Assembly: GCA_022495005.1 (NCBI GenBank)
Contig: JAGYXB010000100.1
Span: 310,001 to 374,000 of the forward strand
Direction of reading: 5' to 3'
Length of the DNA stretch: 64,000 nt
DNA from: Rhyacophila brunnea
Lineage: Eukaryota > Arthropoda > Insecta > Trichoptera > Rhyacophilidae
Made by a program: the position numbers and the translations under genes. Below, piece after piece: positions 46,035-57,186 of this stretch. How positions within the stretch are numbered: the stretch's first letter is position 1; the number at the start of each line of letters is the position of its first letter. Below the pieces are notes generated by a model. That model was not told where the DNA came from. It did no database searches and was given only the letters and a program-made list of their open reading frames with translations.

Positions 46035-46735
46035 TTTTTTAAACGGTACATGTTCAAGCACGCGCGTTAACATGATCTTACTCCCTAATTCATTTATCGT
46101 TTGTCAATGTATGGCTACGGCCGTATGTTTTAGCTTAACCACTGGGCCACAAATGCCAATAGAAATGGCGTATTTCAAAAAAATACTACCTTATTTTTAG
46201 GTCAATAATTATTAAATACAATCATTATTCGTATGATGTTTATCACATTTGAATAGTCAAAGGCATAGCTTATAATCAGTATTTTTAGAATTGTCTTCAA
46301 ATGTGTGTCCATTTTTTGAATAATAAAATGCCTAATTCTTGTCAAATTTGAGATCATAGCATCAATGGATCACATAGATTATAAAATATATTTTTTATTG
46401 TAAATATGTCACTGTATAATGTTAACATAAATTTTACTAATGGTTTTGTAAATGCGTTTAAAAATTAATAAAACTAAAAAATCTTAACACCACTGCAGAT
46501 GGATGTACTAAAATATGACTATATTCTAAAACATTAGATCGAGAGGTTTAAATGAATACCATTTTTTGTAATAAAAATACTTTATGCAGTCATCGAATGT
46601 TTAAAATAAATATAAAGGATAATAAGGCTTCAAAATTATAAAACTACAACGTTTAAGAAATGTCCAGGGTTATGCTCTGAAAATACCATAAAAACTCCAT
46701 TTTGACCTACGTTGGGCATGTGGGCTCTTAAGAAT
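46035..46735 (-). repeat. Dispersed repeat, inverted partner of 36150-36860
   Basis: The reverse complement runs parallel to 36150-36860. Its tRNA-like A box TGGCCCAGTGG (minus strand, about 46139-46149) is perfect. Beyond 46735 the minus strand begins with CAGTGGCGAAGACTCC (46779 leftward), a hAT-like terminus with no partner found. Confidence 0.65.
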
Positions 46736-48780
46736 GTAGGCTTTTAATAATTGCCTAGTGTGTGGAGTCTTCGCCACTGCAATATACCTACTGATTTTAG
46801 GTGCAGGTTTTGTAATTATTCAAATTTAATATCGGTTTTCCAGATTATCAAATGGTGCAATAATGGAATCTATCATTGTAGATGTGCATTGCGCATTGTA
46901 TAAAACTCTCTACTTTTCAAATATCTTGCAGCACACAGTTTGAATACCACTGGCCTACTCAATCGAATTAATAACTACGTCTACTGTGAATAAACATTAT
47001 CAACCGATAAAAAGTGGGTAGATACTTACCTAATATTTGTTTTTAATATGGTGTTTTCAATGTTATCTTGTTTTGAAATATTCCCCTCGTACCTGCCTAC
47101 GCATTTTTTGTGTTGTAATATAAAATCATTTATGTCAAACTTTTCGGCGGGCGACCCCTATGAAAATTCAATTAAAACCAACACCCAAAAACACTAACGC
47201 GCATTATCTTTGGAATCGCATCTTTGCAAAATGTTTCCCAAACTCCATTGAAAACTATTTAAACTTTGGAAAGCAATTCCGAAAACGGTGTTTCTGAACC
47301 GGCAGCCTCCTCCCCATTCTGAAAAGGCATGTAAACAGTATCGGGGCATCGTTAGTCCGCTGCCTCCCCGTACCCTTGATGGGGGTTCGTTACGTATAGC
47401 GTGTGGGATCTTACAAGGGAATTTGCTCCGTTGAAGATACCTGATAGACAATTTTCCAATCGTAGTGGAAATTAGTCTTTTGTCAAAAGTCAAAAAAATG
47501 GCTATAGAGTTTGGAAAGTGTACGATTAAGATTTTATAATCAGAGTTTTTCTTAATTACAATAAAATACAATACAATATACTCCATAATTCCAATACAGT
47601 ACTCTAGTAATCCGCCACCCCAAAAACCAGACAAGTGTACAATTAGTGACAATGGCGGATTATAGTGCATACATACAAAATATTGTAAAAATTAAGACAG
47701 GTAGGTATTTCGTAAAAAATGTTTTTATTGAGAAATTTGTACTAGGAACTTTTTTTTATGATCAAAATCAATAATGTATTATTTTACACATATTTATTAT
47801 AAACTAAGTTTATTAACTACATAGATATTAAACAGTAAACACCTAACACAACTACATAATCAGTGTTTGTTTTTTTTCTGAATTTTGTTGGAAGATTCTA
47901 TACTCTCGTAATACTTTATGCAACGTGATGAATGTGTTCACAGTTGCATTATTTTCCTCTGTCCATTAATTAATGGTAACGTGTCAGTCACAGCCAGTGC
48001 ATATTCTGATTTGACTGTATGAGCTGCGATGGGCTGACAATTATTGCTTTTATTTGTCTTCAGAATCCAAGCCTCTTGATATTTTACGCATACTCCTCAG
48101 AACTTTCTGCTATCCATTCTTCTAAAACATTTCGCGTTAGCTCTGAGTTTTCAGTTACCTCTGAATCAATTCTTCTAATGGAACTAAGTCTTCCGGTTCC
48201 CAGTTTTCATCATCTTGATTCATGCAGGACCACAGCTTTTTCCACGATTAAATTATTGCTCCTCCTGGTAGGTTGTTGCATCCCTCCGCTACGTGAAATA
48301 CGACAGTGGACAGTTGATATAGGCTGCGCAGAAGAACGATAGTGGCGAACCTGCCGGCAAAAAAAACGAATTTCCAGGTTGACCGATTTTCACTAGCTGT
48401 CAAATAGTACGAAATAGTACCATAAGATGACAACATTGCGTCTCACTCACACTTCAACACTTTTACGTGTAAACAGTTATTGTCATGGCAGTTTAATAAG
48501 CACTATTGCCGAAAGTAAATCCATGCAGTGTACTACAGGCTCTGTAATGTTCATATTGAATCTAATAAAATTGGACACCGTATAATATACTGTCATCTCT
48601 TTCCGATAAGAAAGCTCACGGCGAACTGTGCCACGGTGAAATGTTTTACGTACAATTTACATGTTACCATGTATTTTGTGTGCTGGCCTGACCTTTTCTA
48701 CGTCAAACATTAATATTATAATATGAATATATACCTAGAAGCCGCTGGATCGATGAACTGATAAAGCTCTGCGGAAGTCC
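46736..48780. other. Unassigned spacer with long orphan ORFs
   Basis: The 158-codon minus ORF at 47194-47670 contains SRVRGGSGLTMPRYCLHAF and a glycine-rich N-terminus, without a known domain. On the minus strand near 48150-48240, a short acidic stretch (NQDDENWEPEDLVPLEELIQ) looks like an eroded coding segment but is broken by stops. Confidence 0.3.
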
Positions 48781-48788
48781 GTGGCAAC

Positions 48789-49326
48789 TAGAGTTGGGTA
48801 TTTCCCGAAAAAATTTCAATCTCGAGATTCGGGATTTCCAGAATTCTCGAGAAATCGGGAAATTTCAAAATAACTTGTAAAAATCCTAAAATATATTGTG
48901 TAAAAATATGATTTTTTAAGACAAACAAAATAGAAGTAGGAAAACAAAAATAGTTTAAAACATATTAAAATAGGATTTCAAAAAACACATACTCTTAATC
49001 GCTGCGTCTGACAATCGCGTACGCTTTTGAGACACAAAAATTCCCTGATGTTACAAAATTGCGCTCATTTTGATTCGACGTTGGCTTAATTGTGTTAAAT
49101 GCACTGATCAGTCCTTGAATTTTGTGTTTTCTGTCCACCTTTTCCATATAGAAAATCGTTTTTTCAATTAATTATTGATTATAAAGAAATCCCGAATCCC
49201 GAGAAAAGATTCTCAAGATCCGGGATTTCCTGAAATGTTAAAAATTTCCATTCTCGAGATTCGGTGTGGAAAATCCCGAAAAATTCTCGAGAATTCCCGT
49301 CAGGAAATTCCCGAAACCCAACTCTA
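48789..49326. mobile_element. hAT element (TAGAGTTGGG ends), 538 bp, perfect TSD
   Basis: The left end TAGAGTTGGGTATTTCCCG and the reverse complement of the right end TAGAGTTGGGTTTCGGGAA form the terminal repeats. GTGGCAAC is duplicated exactly at 48781-48788 and 49327-49334. Many CTCGAGATTCGGGA-like motifs lie inside both ends. It is a family distinct from the CCCGGGATT one despite the similar style. Non-coding. Confidence 0.9.
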
Positions 49327-49555
49327 GTGGCAACGCAACGCACAGGACCGAGAGAAGTTTTATCAGCTTGGAGAAGCCTTCATCCATAAGTGGATGGATT
49401 CAGGCTGATGATGATGATGATATAAATAGAAGACACAAAGAATCATTTGCGAACAAGATATCATTTTGAGAATGTTGAAACCCGTGTATGTGGAATTTGC
49501 AGTCGAATATTAAAAGTTAACAATGAATTTGATTTAATTTATCTCAATTCCTCAG

Positions 49556-49813
49556 GTTCTCATTGTTGACAACGACGATCCAGCGTAGTGTGACCTATCG
49601 TCGTGTGGCCCAATTAAAGGGGTCGTGCTGCCCAAAAGGGAATTCGCGCCTTTCAGACTGGTAATTAGAAAGTCTACGATGGACCCAGCTGAATTACGAC
49701 CATCAGGGAATCTACATAACGTACTAACCCAACACGATACGATGTTTGTAAATTTAATGGATACGGAATTTGAAATTAGTTTTGACGACAAAAATATCTT
49801 CAACGATTTATAA
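49556..49813 (+). pseudogene. Exon-like 86-codon frame with one internal stop
   Basis: A pyrimidine-rich tract ending ATCTCAATTCCTCAG at 49541-49555 looks like a good splice acceptor. From the next base a frame runs to TAA at 49811, broken only by TAG at codon 11 (49586-49588). The translation has normal protein composition (VLIVDNDDPA, stop, CDLSSCGPIKGVVLPKREF, FRLVIRKSTMDPAELRPSGN, and an acidic end at FNDL). I do not recognise the family. It could be a decayed duplicate of a last exon, or a transposon fragment. Confidence 0.4.
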
Positions 49814-49904
49814 AATGAATTTATCGCGTCTACGGAATTATTTAACTACACGTGCTTCGCTCACGTCATGATTTATCAATGTTATTATAAGTACCAGAGT
49901 TTAT

Positions 49905-50280
49905 CGTTTGAGTTCTGTTCTCCCGAGGAGCAGAATTAACCCGCCATTGGTGATGCCAATTGGGAGGGCAATAACTCTGTTCAACCAAATCGCTTCGGAT
50001 GTCGATATATTCCACCTACGTGAGTATGGGTGGACGTTGTTTTATAAATTCTTAAAATAGGGTTTACTTAGCTCATTCGGTGTGCTTCCATGCTTTATAA
50101 TTTATATTTTGTATTTTTTACTTTACTTTTCATACTGTTTTTGTGATATTGCAAATATTTATTTCTTCTTTACACTGTTTCTTTGTTTTAATGTCATGTT
50201 GGGAATGTCTTAAATTTATAATGTGTAATGTTCACGGTATGTAAAAATAAATAAATAAATTTTAATTTGAATTTGAATAG
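49905..50280 (+). pseudogene. CR1-like LINE 3' end with UTR and AAATAAATAAA tail
   Basis: The coding end resembles LFNQIASDVDIFHLREYGWT and sits beside CCCGAGGAGCAGAATTAACC. It is followed by a UTR with GTGTGCTTCCATG and TCATGTTGGGAATGTC and a tail AAATAAATAAATTT with TTGAATTTGAA repeats. It is related to 27850-28050 and to 63240-63660 on the opposite strand. Confidence 0.7.
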
Positions 50281-50941
50281 GTATTATAATTATTATACTT
50301 AGTAAATACTTTGAAATATGGGTAGAATTAGAGCTATGCAATTTAAAAAAAGTGACAAATAAAGTAGATAAAATTTTTATAATTAGTATAAGTATGGTAT
50401 AAGCATGGTATAGTTTAGTTATAGTTGAGTTAGCGAGTATTTTTAACGTTGTATTTTTTATTGATAGTGGTGTTATCTGGTTGCGACAAAGTTCAAATTT
50501 ACTACATTAAAAATGGCGTTATATGGCGAGCAAGAGGATCTCGTAACTAAGTTGACTCTATCTTTGACTCCACCGTTTTTATATTTTTTTCCCTTGACCT
50601 TTTCTTTTTTACCTCTCCTTCCATATCCGCTTTAAAAACAAATCCATTAATCATCACACTCGAGTGCATGATAACTTAATAACTCATGCGACATTTCCAG
50701 ATCTAAATAAACAATTGTAGATAAGTAGGTCGCATCCAGTGTTGACAACTGTCATTCCCAAAAATATGCCAGATAGGATATGAAAATAAGCCAAATGGCA
50801 GAAAAAAATGCTAGATTTTCTCAAAACTCAAGTGTCTAGAAACCAGCATTTCAAAAAGATAACTCGAAATTATTAATCTTTTTTTTAACAAAACAAAGAT
50901 CGAAAAATAGTTTCGGATTTTGCAACTAACATTTTTTTTTT
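50281..50941. other. Unassigned AT-rich spacer
   Basis: Nothing recognised; short T runs. Confidence 0.4.
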
Positions 50942-51180
50942 GTTTTCGACCATGTCCGATCCTAATAGGATCATATGGGGCTCCACAGAGTGGAGGTTTG
51001 TATTGACAGATTTTATTTCTACGAGAAATGGATGTCAGCCACTTGCTCAAGCTGTTAGGTCCATACTCTGACTTATACACAAATTGAAAAACAATATGTA
51101 TACTTGTCAGACCCAGGATTCGAACCCGAGACCTACGACGCAATAGGCCAACGCTTAAGCCGTGCGGCCATCGTGGGTGT
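50942..51180 (-). mobile_element. tRNA-derived SINE, best-preserved copy
   Basis: On the minus strand it starts ACACCCACGATGGCCGCACG, has the perfect B box GGTTCGAATCC (about 51118-51128), then CAGAGTATGGACCTAACAGC and AAGTGGCTGACATCCATTTC, and ends CCATATGATCCTATTAGGAT then CGGACATGGTCG with an A run. The long 192-codon ORF across it is an artefact of translating the SINE. A (TA)n run at 51181-51196 abuts the head. Confidence 0.85.
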
Positions 51181-51196
51181 GATATATATATATATA

Positions 51197-51974
51197 TACG
51201 ATAAACATCGTGGGCAACTAATATACCTAATAGATAATCTAATAATTTAGTCATTATTTTGTATGTTACATTTTTATAATACAAAAGACATGATGCAAAT
51301 CTGGTACAATATTCTGGCTTTATTATGAGAAGTTTTAAGCTATTTGAGGTGACGAAAACGCTATATATAACGCCATACGCCAGGTGCAATATTTACAAGC
51401 TAGATGTCTATTCAAAAAATGCTAGATCTGGCAAGTAAACCGCTAAGTTGTCAACGCTGGTCACACCACGTGTTGTATCTGAGGATACGTCTAATTTTTA
51501 ATACCAGGTTTGATACGGGGCGAGTTTGGTTGCTAGGCATTATTTAATTATTGAATCATACGATACACGTAATAACTTACCTCAGTGATCAGGTTTTATA
51601 TCATTGATATATTAATTTATTAATAAACTAAATATTCTTCTAAATTTGGTTCATATTTACATTTACGTGACCGTTCTATTTCAATGTATGATTATTAATA
51701 TTGTTGTAAGACGGAACTGTTGCGATACAAAAGTGTGACCATGAAACCGCCCACAATACCGAAAACCAGGGGTAGCCAACTTTTTTGTTGTTGCGAGCTA
51801 GATACCCAATTCGCATAAGCAAATTTATGATTTTCATTAGTATGTATTATTTTATGACTTAAAAAGACCGAGATGCGAGTATTTAAATCAAAAAATATCG
51901 CATAGATAAAGTTTTTCACCGAATTTTGCTGCGACTCGCTGTCATATCGCCTCTTCTCTTCTAGAAGGGGATCC
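51197..51974. other. Unassigned AT-rich spacer
   Basis: Nothing recognised. Confidence 0.4.
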
Positions 51975-52630
51975 GCTTGTCAGGTCGTCACTTCAATTCT
52001 GTTAAAGAACTTTACAATTTTGCCAAGCTCTTCGTTCTTACCATCCGCCAGGGCACCTTTTAGTTCGTCGACATTCTCAAAAATATCCGCAATTCGCAGC
52101 TGTACTCTGTGTCGTTCATATTTAGGGCATTGTACTGCTATATGTGCAATGTCCTCTAAAAAATCACATTCATCGCAGAGCTGCAAATCGCTTGTTCCCA
52201 CGAGGACATCAAATCTTTTATTCATTGTATGCCCTGTTCTTAGCCTCAGTATCAGCTTAAGCTCGCACCTCTTCAAAGGAGACTCTACAAACTAGGGTAC
52301 CAATCGTGGGGATGGTAGAATGGATTTACTCCATTTCCCCTTTTCTAGTGATGTCCTATGGTGAAAATCTATCCACATGCTTTGGCACATTTTCTTTATG
52401 ACCTAATTCCAGTCCAGGTTTTCTGGTATCCGCTGATATGGCATCCCTGAATGGCCGACTTCCTTTTCCAGGTAATCCGCCCTTTCATTGCCCTCAATAC
52501 ACATGTAATGGGATCCATTGAAGGCATAGATCTCTCCCTCTATTTTTCTTGGCGTCAATCTGGTCAAGGATGTGATATGCTCTGCTTTTACTGTTATGTG
52601 AGCGTACCAATTTGTTTAATATTATATGTT
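51975..52630 (-). pseudogene. I-clade-like LINE tail: RNase H remnant and C-terminal domain
   Basis: On the minus strand the RNase H end is visible as DLCLQWIPLHVY, then after a frameshift IEGNERADYLEKEVGHSG, matching the WIPSHVGIxGNExADxLAKEA motif. Further on, an open frame (51980-52276) gives LKLILRLRTGHT, LCDECDFLEDIAHIAVQCPK and YERHRVQL, the C-terminal region with a CxxC...H...C metal-binding pattern seen in I- and Jockey-type elements. Stops and frameshifts separate the two. No reverse-transcriptase core remains. Confidence 0.75.
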
Positions 52631-52829
52631 TTAAGATGAGCTAGTCGAAAAGAATTAAATGACACAATATGTTATTTAATATGGAACAAAATCTGATTTT
52701 TACGCTTTGTGTTTCAGACTAAAATCTGCTCTAAAAGAGAAGCATATTTTATCCATAGATACTGAGTAATATCTAACAATTGCTTCAGTATTTTTTTTTT
52801 GCTGCAGATTTTTATTGAAAATACTCAAA

Positions 52830-53030
52830 TATAAAATTTGTGGGAGCCATGGTGTGGTGTATGATAAGGTCGTCAGAAGGAGAGATGAGAAGTCTACATT
52901 TGGTAGTTGCTCCGATGGATGTTGGAGTGAGTTTTATTTGCAGCGTAAACAGTCGATACAGGAGTATGTTACAGTAGTTATGTTACAATACTTATGATAC
53001 TGTTCCGAGGTCCGAGTCTCGGTAGCGATA
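52830..53030 (+). repeat. Dispersed repeat with conserved frame, copy C (partial)
   Basis: It holds VVRRRDEKSTFGS, CSDGCWSEFYLQRKQSIQEY on the plus strand and ends near CGAGGTCCGAGTCTCGG. It corresponds to the central part of copies A (39340-39845) and B (53915-54440), in the opposite orientation. Confidence 0.5.
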
Positions 53031-53914
53031 TAGAGAGTGAGATTCTAACAGACCGGGAACTTATATTCGAGTGACATGTCTAATGAATTATGATCCGCTA
53101 TTTATTGGTGTACCTACTTACAATCAAAATGATTTCTTGAAAGCAATATTTAGAAATAGGATTATTATAATTGAGTCAGCTACTATATCGAGTTTGCGTC
53201 ATCGGATATAGCTGACTATGTGGAAAAAATGGATATCGCGGAAACAATCATTGCAATCAGCTATCTCCTGAGTTTGCGATAATTGAACACTACGGGAAAT
53301 GGGTATTTAATATCGCCGATCAATATGATGACATGGATTGAGTTGTTTATGCCATAAATTTGTTAATCTGTTAGAAACGTAGATCATGCACCTATCGTAC
53401 AATTAATATGCGACGTTGTAACACTATGAATACGGTCGCGATCGACCTATTGGCCTTATCTGCCGTAGACCACTTTCGCGTGTCAGAGGCGGAAAGATGT
53501 CCCATATAATTAACGATCGGTCCCGCGATGCCATTAGCGACAGAATGGACACCCTGGCAGGCCACCTAAAGAGCGCGACACAAAACAGACCGACCCAACA
53601 ATATGACACTGTGTCCGCGTTAATTACGTTACAACTTATGGTCACAACAACTTTATTACGTCACAGATTATAGTCGTACACAAGAACAGAGTATACCTAC
53701 TTATTAATAAAGTAGTATGTTCACCACGGCTCTCAAAGTTTTTTGATGCGACCCAAAAACATCGTATTGCAGTTATCTCAGGTAAATATGACATAACCCG
53801 AACGGAGGAATTAATTTCTCCACGGAGTAATCGCGTGGAAACAGTAACCAAATTCTGAACAGCCTGTTATACGTATGGTCGGGGAAATAATAACAATATC
53901 TAAAATTCCACTGT
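53031..53914. other. Unassigned spacer with a CpG-richer patch
   Basis: 53430-53640 is CG-rich and stop-poor on the minus strand (WPARVSILSLMASRDRSLII) but shows no clear LINE motif. Confidence 0.3.
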
Positions 53915-54440
53915 CAATTTGTACTGGTCAATGAATGGGCTTTGTCAACAGTATTTCGATAGTGTAAAAATTAGCAAGTCATTTAAAGTATCGCACAATC
54001 GTCGTATCTACAGTCAGCATATCCTACACGCGTGAAATTATTCAATGAGATCGAACGTTCGATTGGAATAATGTGGAGGCCAGCAGATTTCTCAATTGCA
54101 AACTTTATCAACAATGACTCGCAATTTACTGAATATTCATGCATATAATTAGGAGGTCACAGTTGATGAGTTAGTCAGTCTAAATACCTATCAGTATCAA
54201 TCATAATCTCCGTCCGATCAGCATTCGATTCCACCGAGTTCGGACCTCGGAACAGTATCATAAGTATTGTAATATAACGCTCTTGTAATATACTCTTGCA
54301 CCAACTGTTTACGCTGCAAATAAAACTCGTTCCTGCAGCCATCGGAGCAACCACCACCAAATCTCGACTTCTCATCTCTCCTCCTGACGACTCTCCATGT
54401 ACACCTCCTGGTCACCCTTAATCTCAGCAATCACGTCCCT
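53915..54440 (-). repeat. Dispersed repeat with conserved frame, copy B
   Basis: It aligns with copy A end to end. The minus-strand frame at 54218-54430 keeps VVRRRDEKSRFGGGCSDGCR, NEFYLQRKQLVQEYITRAL and VPRSELGGIEC. Just upstream, a different frame reads SRCWRDVIAEIKGDQEVYME, so a frameshifted coding region is possible. Confidence 0.55.
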
Positions 54441-54638
54441 CCAACAACGAGACTCCCGAAAAATTAAATAATATACGAATGATGAAGACACTGTAGGTAT
54501 AACCACTAATAGAGCAACCATTATTCACCTTATTTCTGTGCCATATCCGTTATCGAACATTGGCGATAATTTCAACTATCTTTTCCATTTCTGTCGATGA
54601 CGTTCTAAATAGGGATGGAGTGTTCGATATCTGGTGCC

Positions 54639-54929
54639 CAGGTGCCCTATGTTATAACTTGTGACATGAAGTCGCCCGGTCGGCATGACGTCATATGACA
54701 TCATTGTGACGTACTACCGGAGTGAGTCAAAAGCATTCGAGAAATTAACGCTACTCTAATACAGGCGTTATTCATTGTCCCCATACACAAATAGGTGTTT
54801 CAGCATAATAATATCTATGGTGAGCCGTGTGCGTTGGGCGGCTCGCCTCGAGCGTGTATTGAGCTTACGTCACAATTACGTCATGTCGTCGGGTGACTTC
54901 ATGTCACAAGTTATAACATAGGGCACCTG
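54639..54929. mobile_element. Foldback MITE (CAGGTGCCCTATG ends), 291 bp
   Basis: The ends CAGGTGCCCTATGTTATAAC, then TTGTGACATGAAGTC, are identical in inverted orientation over about 35 bases and similar for another 30. No convincing target duplication was found; TGGTGCC beside the left end may be a partial copy of the terminus. Confidence 0.7.
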
Positions 54930-55108
54930 AGATTCTTGAGGCTTGAGAGATCTTACTTGATTGATAAAATGCAGAGGTTGATAACCATTAAGTAACCGCA
55001 TGGTATGGCCAAATGATGCCAACCCTCTAGTTTTTCATTCTCTGATTATTTGTTTCATCTTTTTCATCCTCGACCTTTTAGGTTACATGTAAGTTATACC
55101 TACGTATG

Positions 55109-55448
55109 CAGTTCGTTGTGGGACACTTATTCGTACGCCGCAGTACGTAAAACATGAGTTCGTATAACATTTTATCCAATGACGAGTTCTTCGATGAACA
55201 TTTCACCGTGAAATACATTTGTACATATCTTACAAAATGCGGCGATAGTTTGCAAATAGTACTGTTCCAATTAGATTAACCCTAACCTAACCTAACCTAG
55301 TAAAGACATCTTCACATTGTTGTAGCATACGTACAAATATACTCCACGGTGAAATGTTCAAAACGAAAAACTCGTCAATTGATTAAATGTTACACGAACT
55401 CATGTTTCACGTACTTCGGCGGACGAATAAGTGTCCTGCAGTGAACTG
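55109..55448. mobile_element. Second foldback element with CCTAA loop, 340 bp
   Basis: The left arm CAGTTCGTTGTGGGACACTT, then ATTCGTACGCCGCAGTACGT, pairs with the right arm (reverse complement CAGTTCACTGCAGGACACTT, then ATTCGTCCGCCGAAGTACGT), and matches continue through ATTTCACCGTG for about 120 bases. The centre has three perfect CCTAA units plus CCTAG (55281-55300). The arms are unrelated to those of the 26.6-kb hairpin. TACGTA lies near both ends but no exact duplication is seen. Confidence 0.7.
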
Positions 55449-56254
55449 TTTACGTACAAATTTCCGGATACGGACCTTTTATTATTACCATTGTTTATCA
55501 AATAAAAAATATTTTAATAATTTTCAGGGAATCAAAATTTAAAAAATGATGACGTATTTTTTGGCAAAAAGGAACGTTTCCTTGTTAATTAAAATTTTCA
55601 AATGTCATTCCATTTTGATATAATATATAATGCATTTATTATGCCGTTATTAAGATTTAATTCTATGCATCTGGACGTTAGGCGATAAGAGAAAAATGAA
55701 ACGTAAGATTTATATTATTACAGATTTGCTTTCATATATTTAAGATCTTTCTATAATAGAGAACGTTTTCTCTTCAGTTTAGTACGATTTAGTAAATCGC
55801 TCCTACAGTATCTTGTAATCTAGGAAGCCTTCACCTTTATTTTAGAACCCGCGATTCTATACTAATGTACATGGAAACAGATAGGTCTACATGACATCCC
55901 AAATGAATACACGCGCGTAACACAGTGCGCCATTATGTAACAAGCACCATTAATTTTTATGTTATTTCTTATTATTTCTGTACTTACTTTTTTTGTATCT
56001 CAATGGAATAAATGACCACTTTTTAAATGCTAAGTGCTAAATGTAGTCGGCGAGGGTCTGACGGTTTATTTTGTTGATGAATAGTAGTGATTTATCACCA
56101 TCAGATATCGCCTGGAATCCAATCCATTGCTAAGTGAAGGCCTTCTCAGTGATAAGTTATTTTTTAATAATAATTATAGTAATTAGCGAAATAATGTTTT
56201 CGGATTTTTAATTTAAAACGTAATGTTTCTTATGTAACTAACTATTTGATGTAT
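55449..56254. other. Unassigned AT-rich spacer
   Basis: Nothing recognised. Confidence 0.4.
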
Positions 56255-57186
56255 CTATATAAATGTATTGCGCACGAGAATAGTGAATGCTTTGTCAGAA
56301 TAATTGGTGACATGTCACGGAATGGTTCGGGGTCACTACCGGACTCAGACAGTGTAGCGTTCTTTCCCCGTTTTTCTTCATCATCCTCTTTGACTTCATA
56401 CTACGGAAGTTAATACTACCTGACCGAGGCATACCTGTTACCTCACGGTGAAGCTATGCGACCTGGAATATGCCGATGACGAGAGCAATCAGGAAACAAT
56501 CGAGGGCATTTAGGAGACAATCGACAGGTTGTACGACAACTCGTCTCTCGTTGGTTTGAAAATCAACGCGAAGAAAACCAACGTTTTATGTAACAGCACG
56601 TGTCCTGATTCAAATTTCCCTCTGATTAGCGATGGGCAAAACATCGAGAGCGTCGACAGCTAGTACCTAGGGGTACACATCACGGCAGATGGCATTTTGC
56701 AGAGAGAACTCGCTATCCGAATGGGAATGGCTGGAGCAATATTCAACTCGATGCGAAGTGTCTGGGACTCGGGATTGTATCCTATTCGACGCTTGCATTC
56801 TGATGGTGCTGCTTTACGGTAGCGAATCATGGCACCGTACGAAGGCTCAGAGCAACCGTATACTGAGCTTCGAAAACAGATGTTTGCGACGGATACTGGG
56901 TGTGCTTTAGGAGCAACAAGGAGATAAGAGAACGCACCAAGCAAGCTCTCATCACGCTGACATTGAAGAAGCGACGTTAAACCTGGCTCGGCCACGTGCT
57001 GCGGATTCCAGCGTCCTGGAAGGCCGCTAAATACTATCTATAGTGTGTATACGGCGGAGCTACAGAATGCTGATTTGACCTGGAACGATGCAAGAAGACT
57101 GGCGGGTGACAGGAATTCTTGGAGGCGCCTCGTGGTGTCCATATGCTCCAACTAAGGCGCGGAAATGGCAGAAGAAGAAGAAGAAA
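56255..57186 (+). pseudogene. LINE reverse-transcriptase fragment with palm motifs and (GAA)n tail
   Basis: This is the longest retrotransposon piece here. In broken plus-strand frames it shows CFVRIIGDMSRNGSGS, TGLRQCSVLSPFFFIILFDF, then the catalytic-box sequence DLEYADD, VGLKINAKKTNVL, IESVDS, LYGSESWHRTKAQSNRILSF and the GLTW/ASDRDSWRR-type tail. The order matches the palm (motifs B, C and D), connector and C-terminus of RTE/Jockey-type elements. Stops and frameshifts make it inactive. The tail GAAGAAGAAGAAG lies at 57172-57185. Confidence 0.85.

Noticed and set aside
47194..47670. 158-codon minus-strand ORF
   Set aside because: No recognisable motif, and a glycine-rich start that follows local GC content. 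It stays unassigned.
50811..51389. 192-codon minus-strand ORF, the longest in the window
   Set aside because: It is mostly a translation of the tRNA-derived SINE at 50942-51180 and adjacent AT-rich DNA; other SINE copies do not keep the frame.
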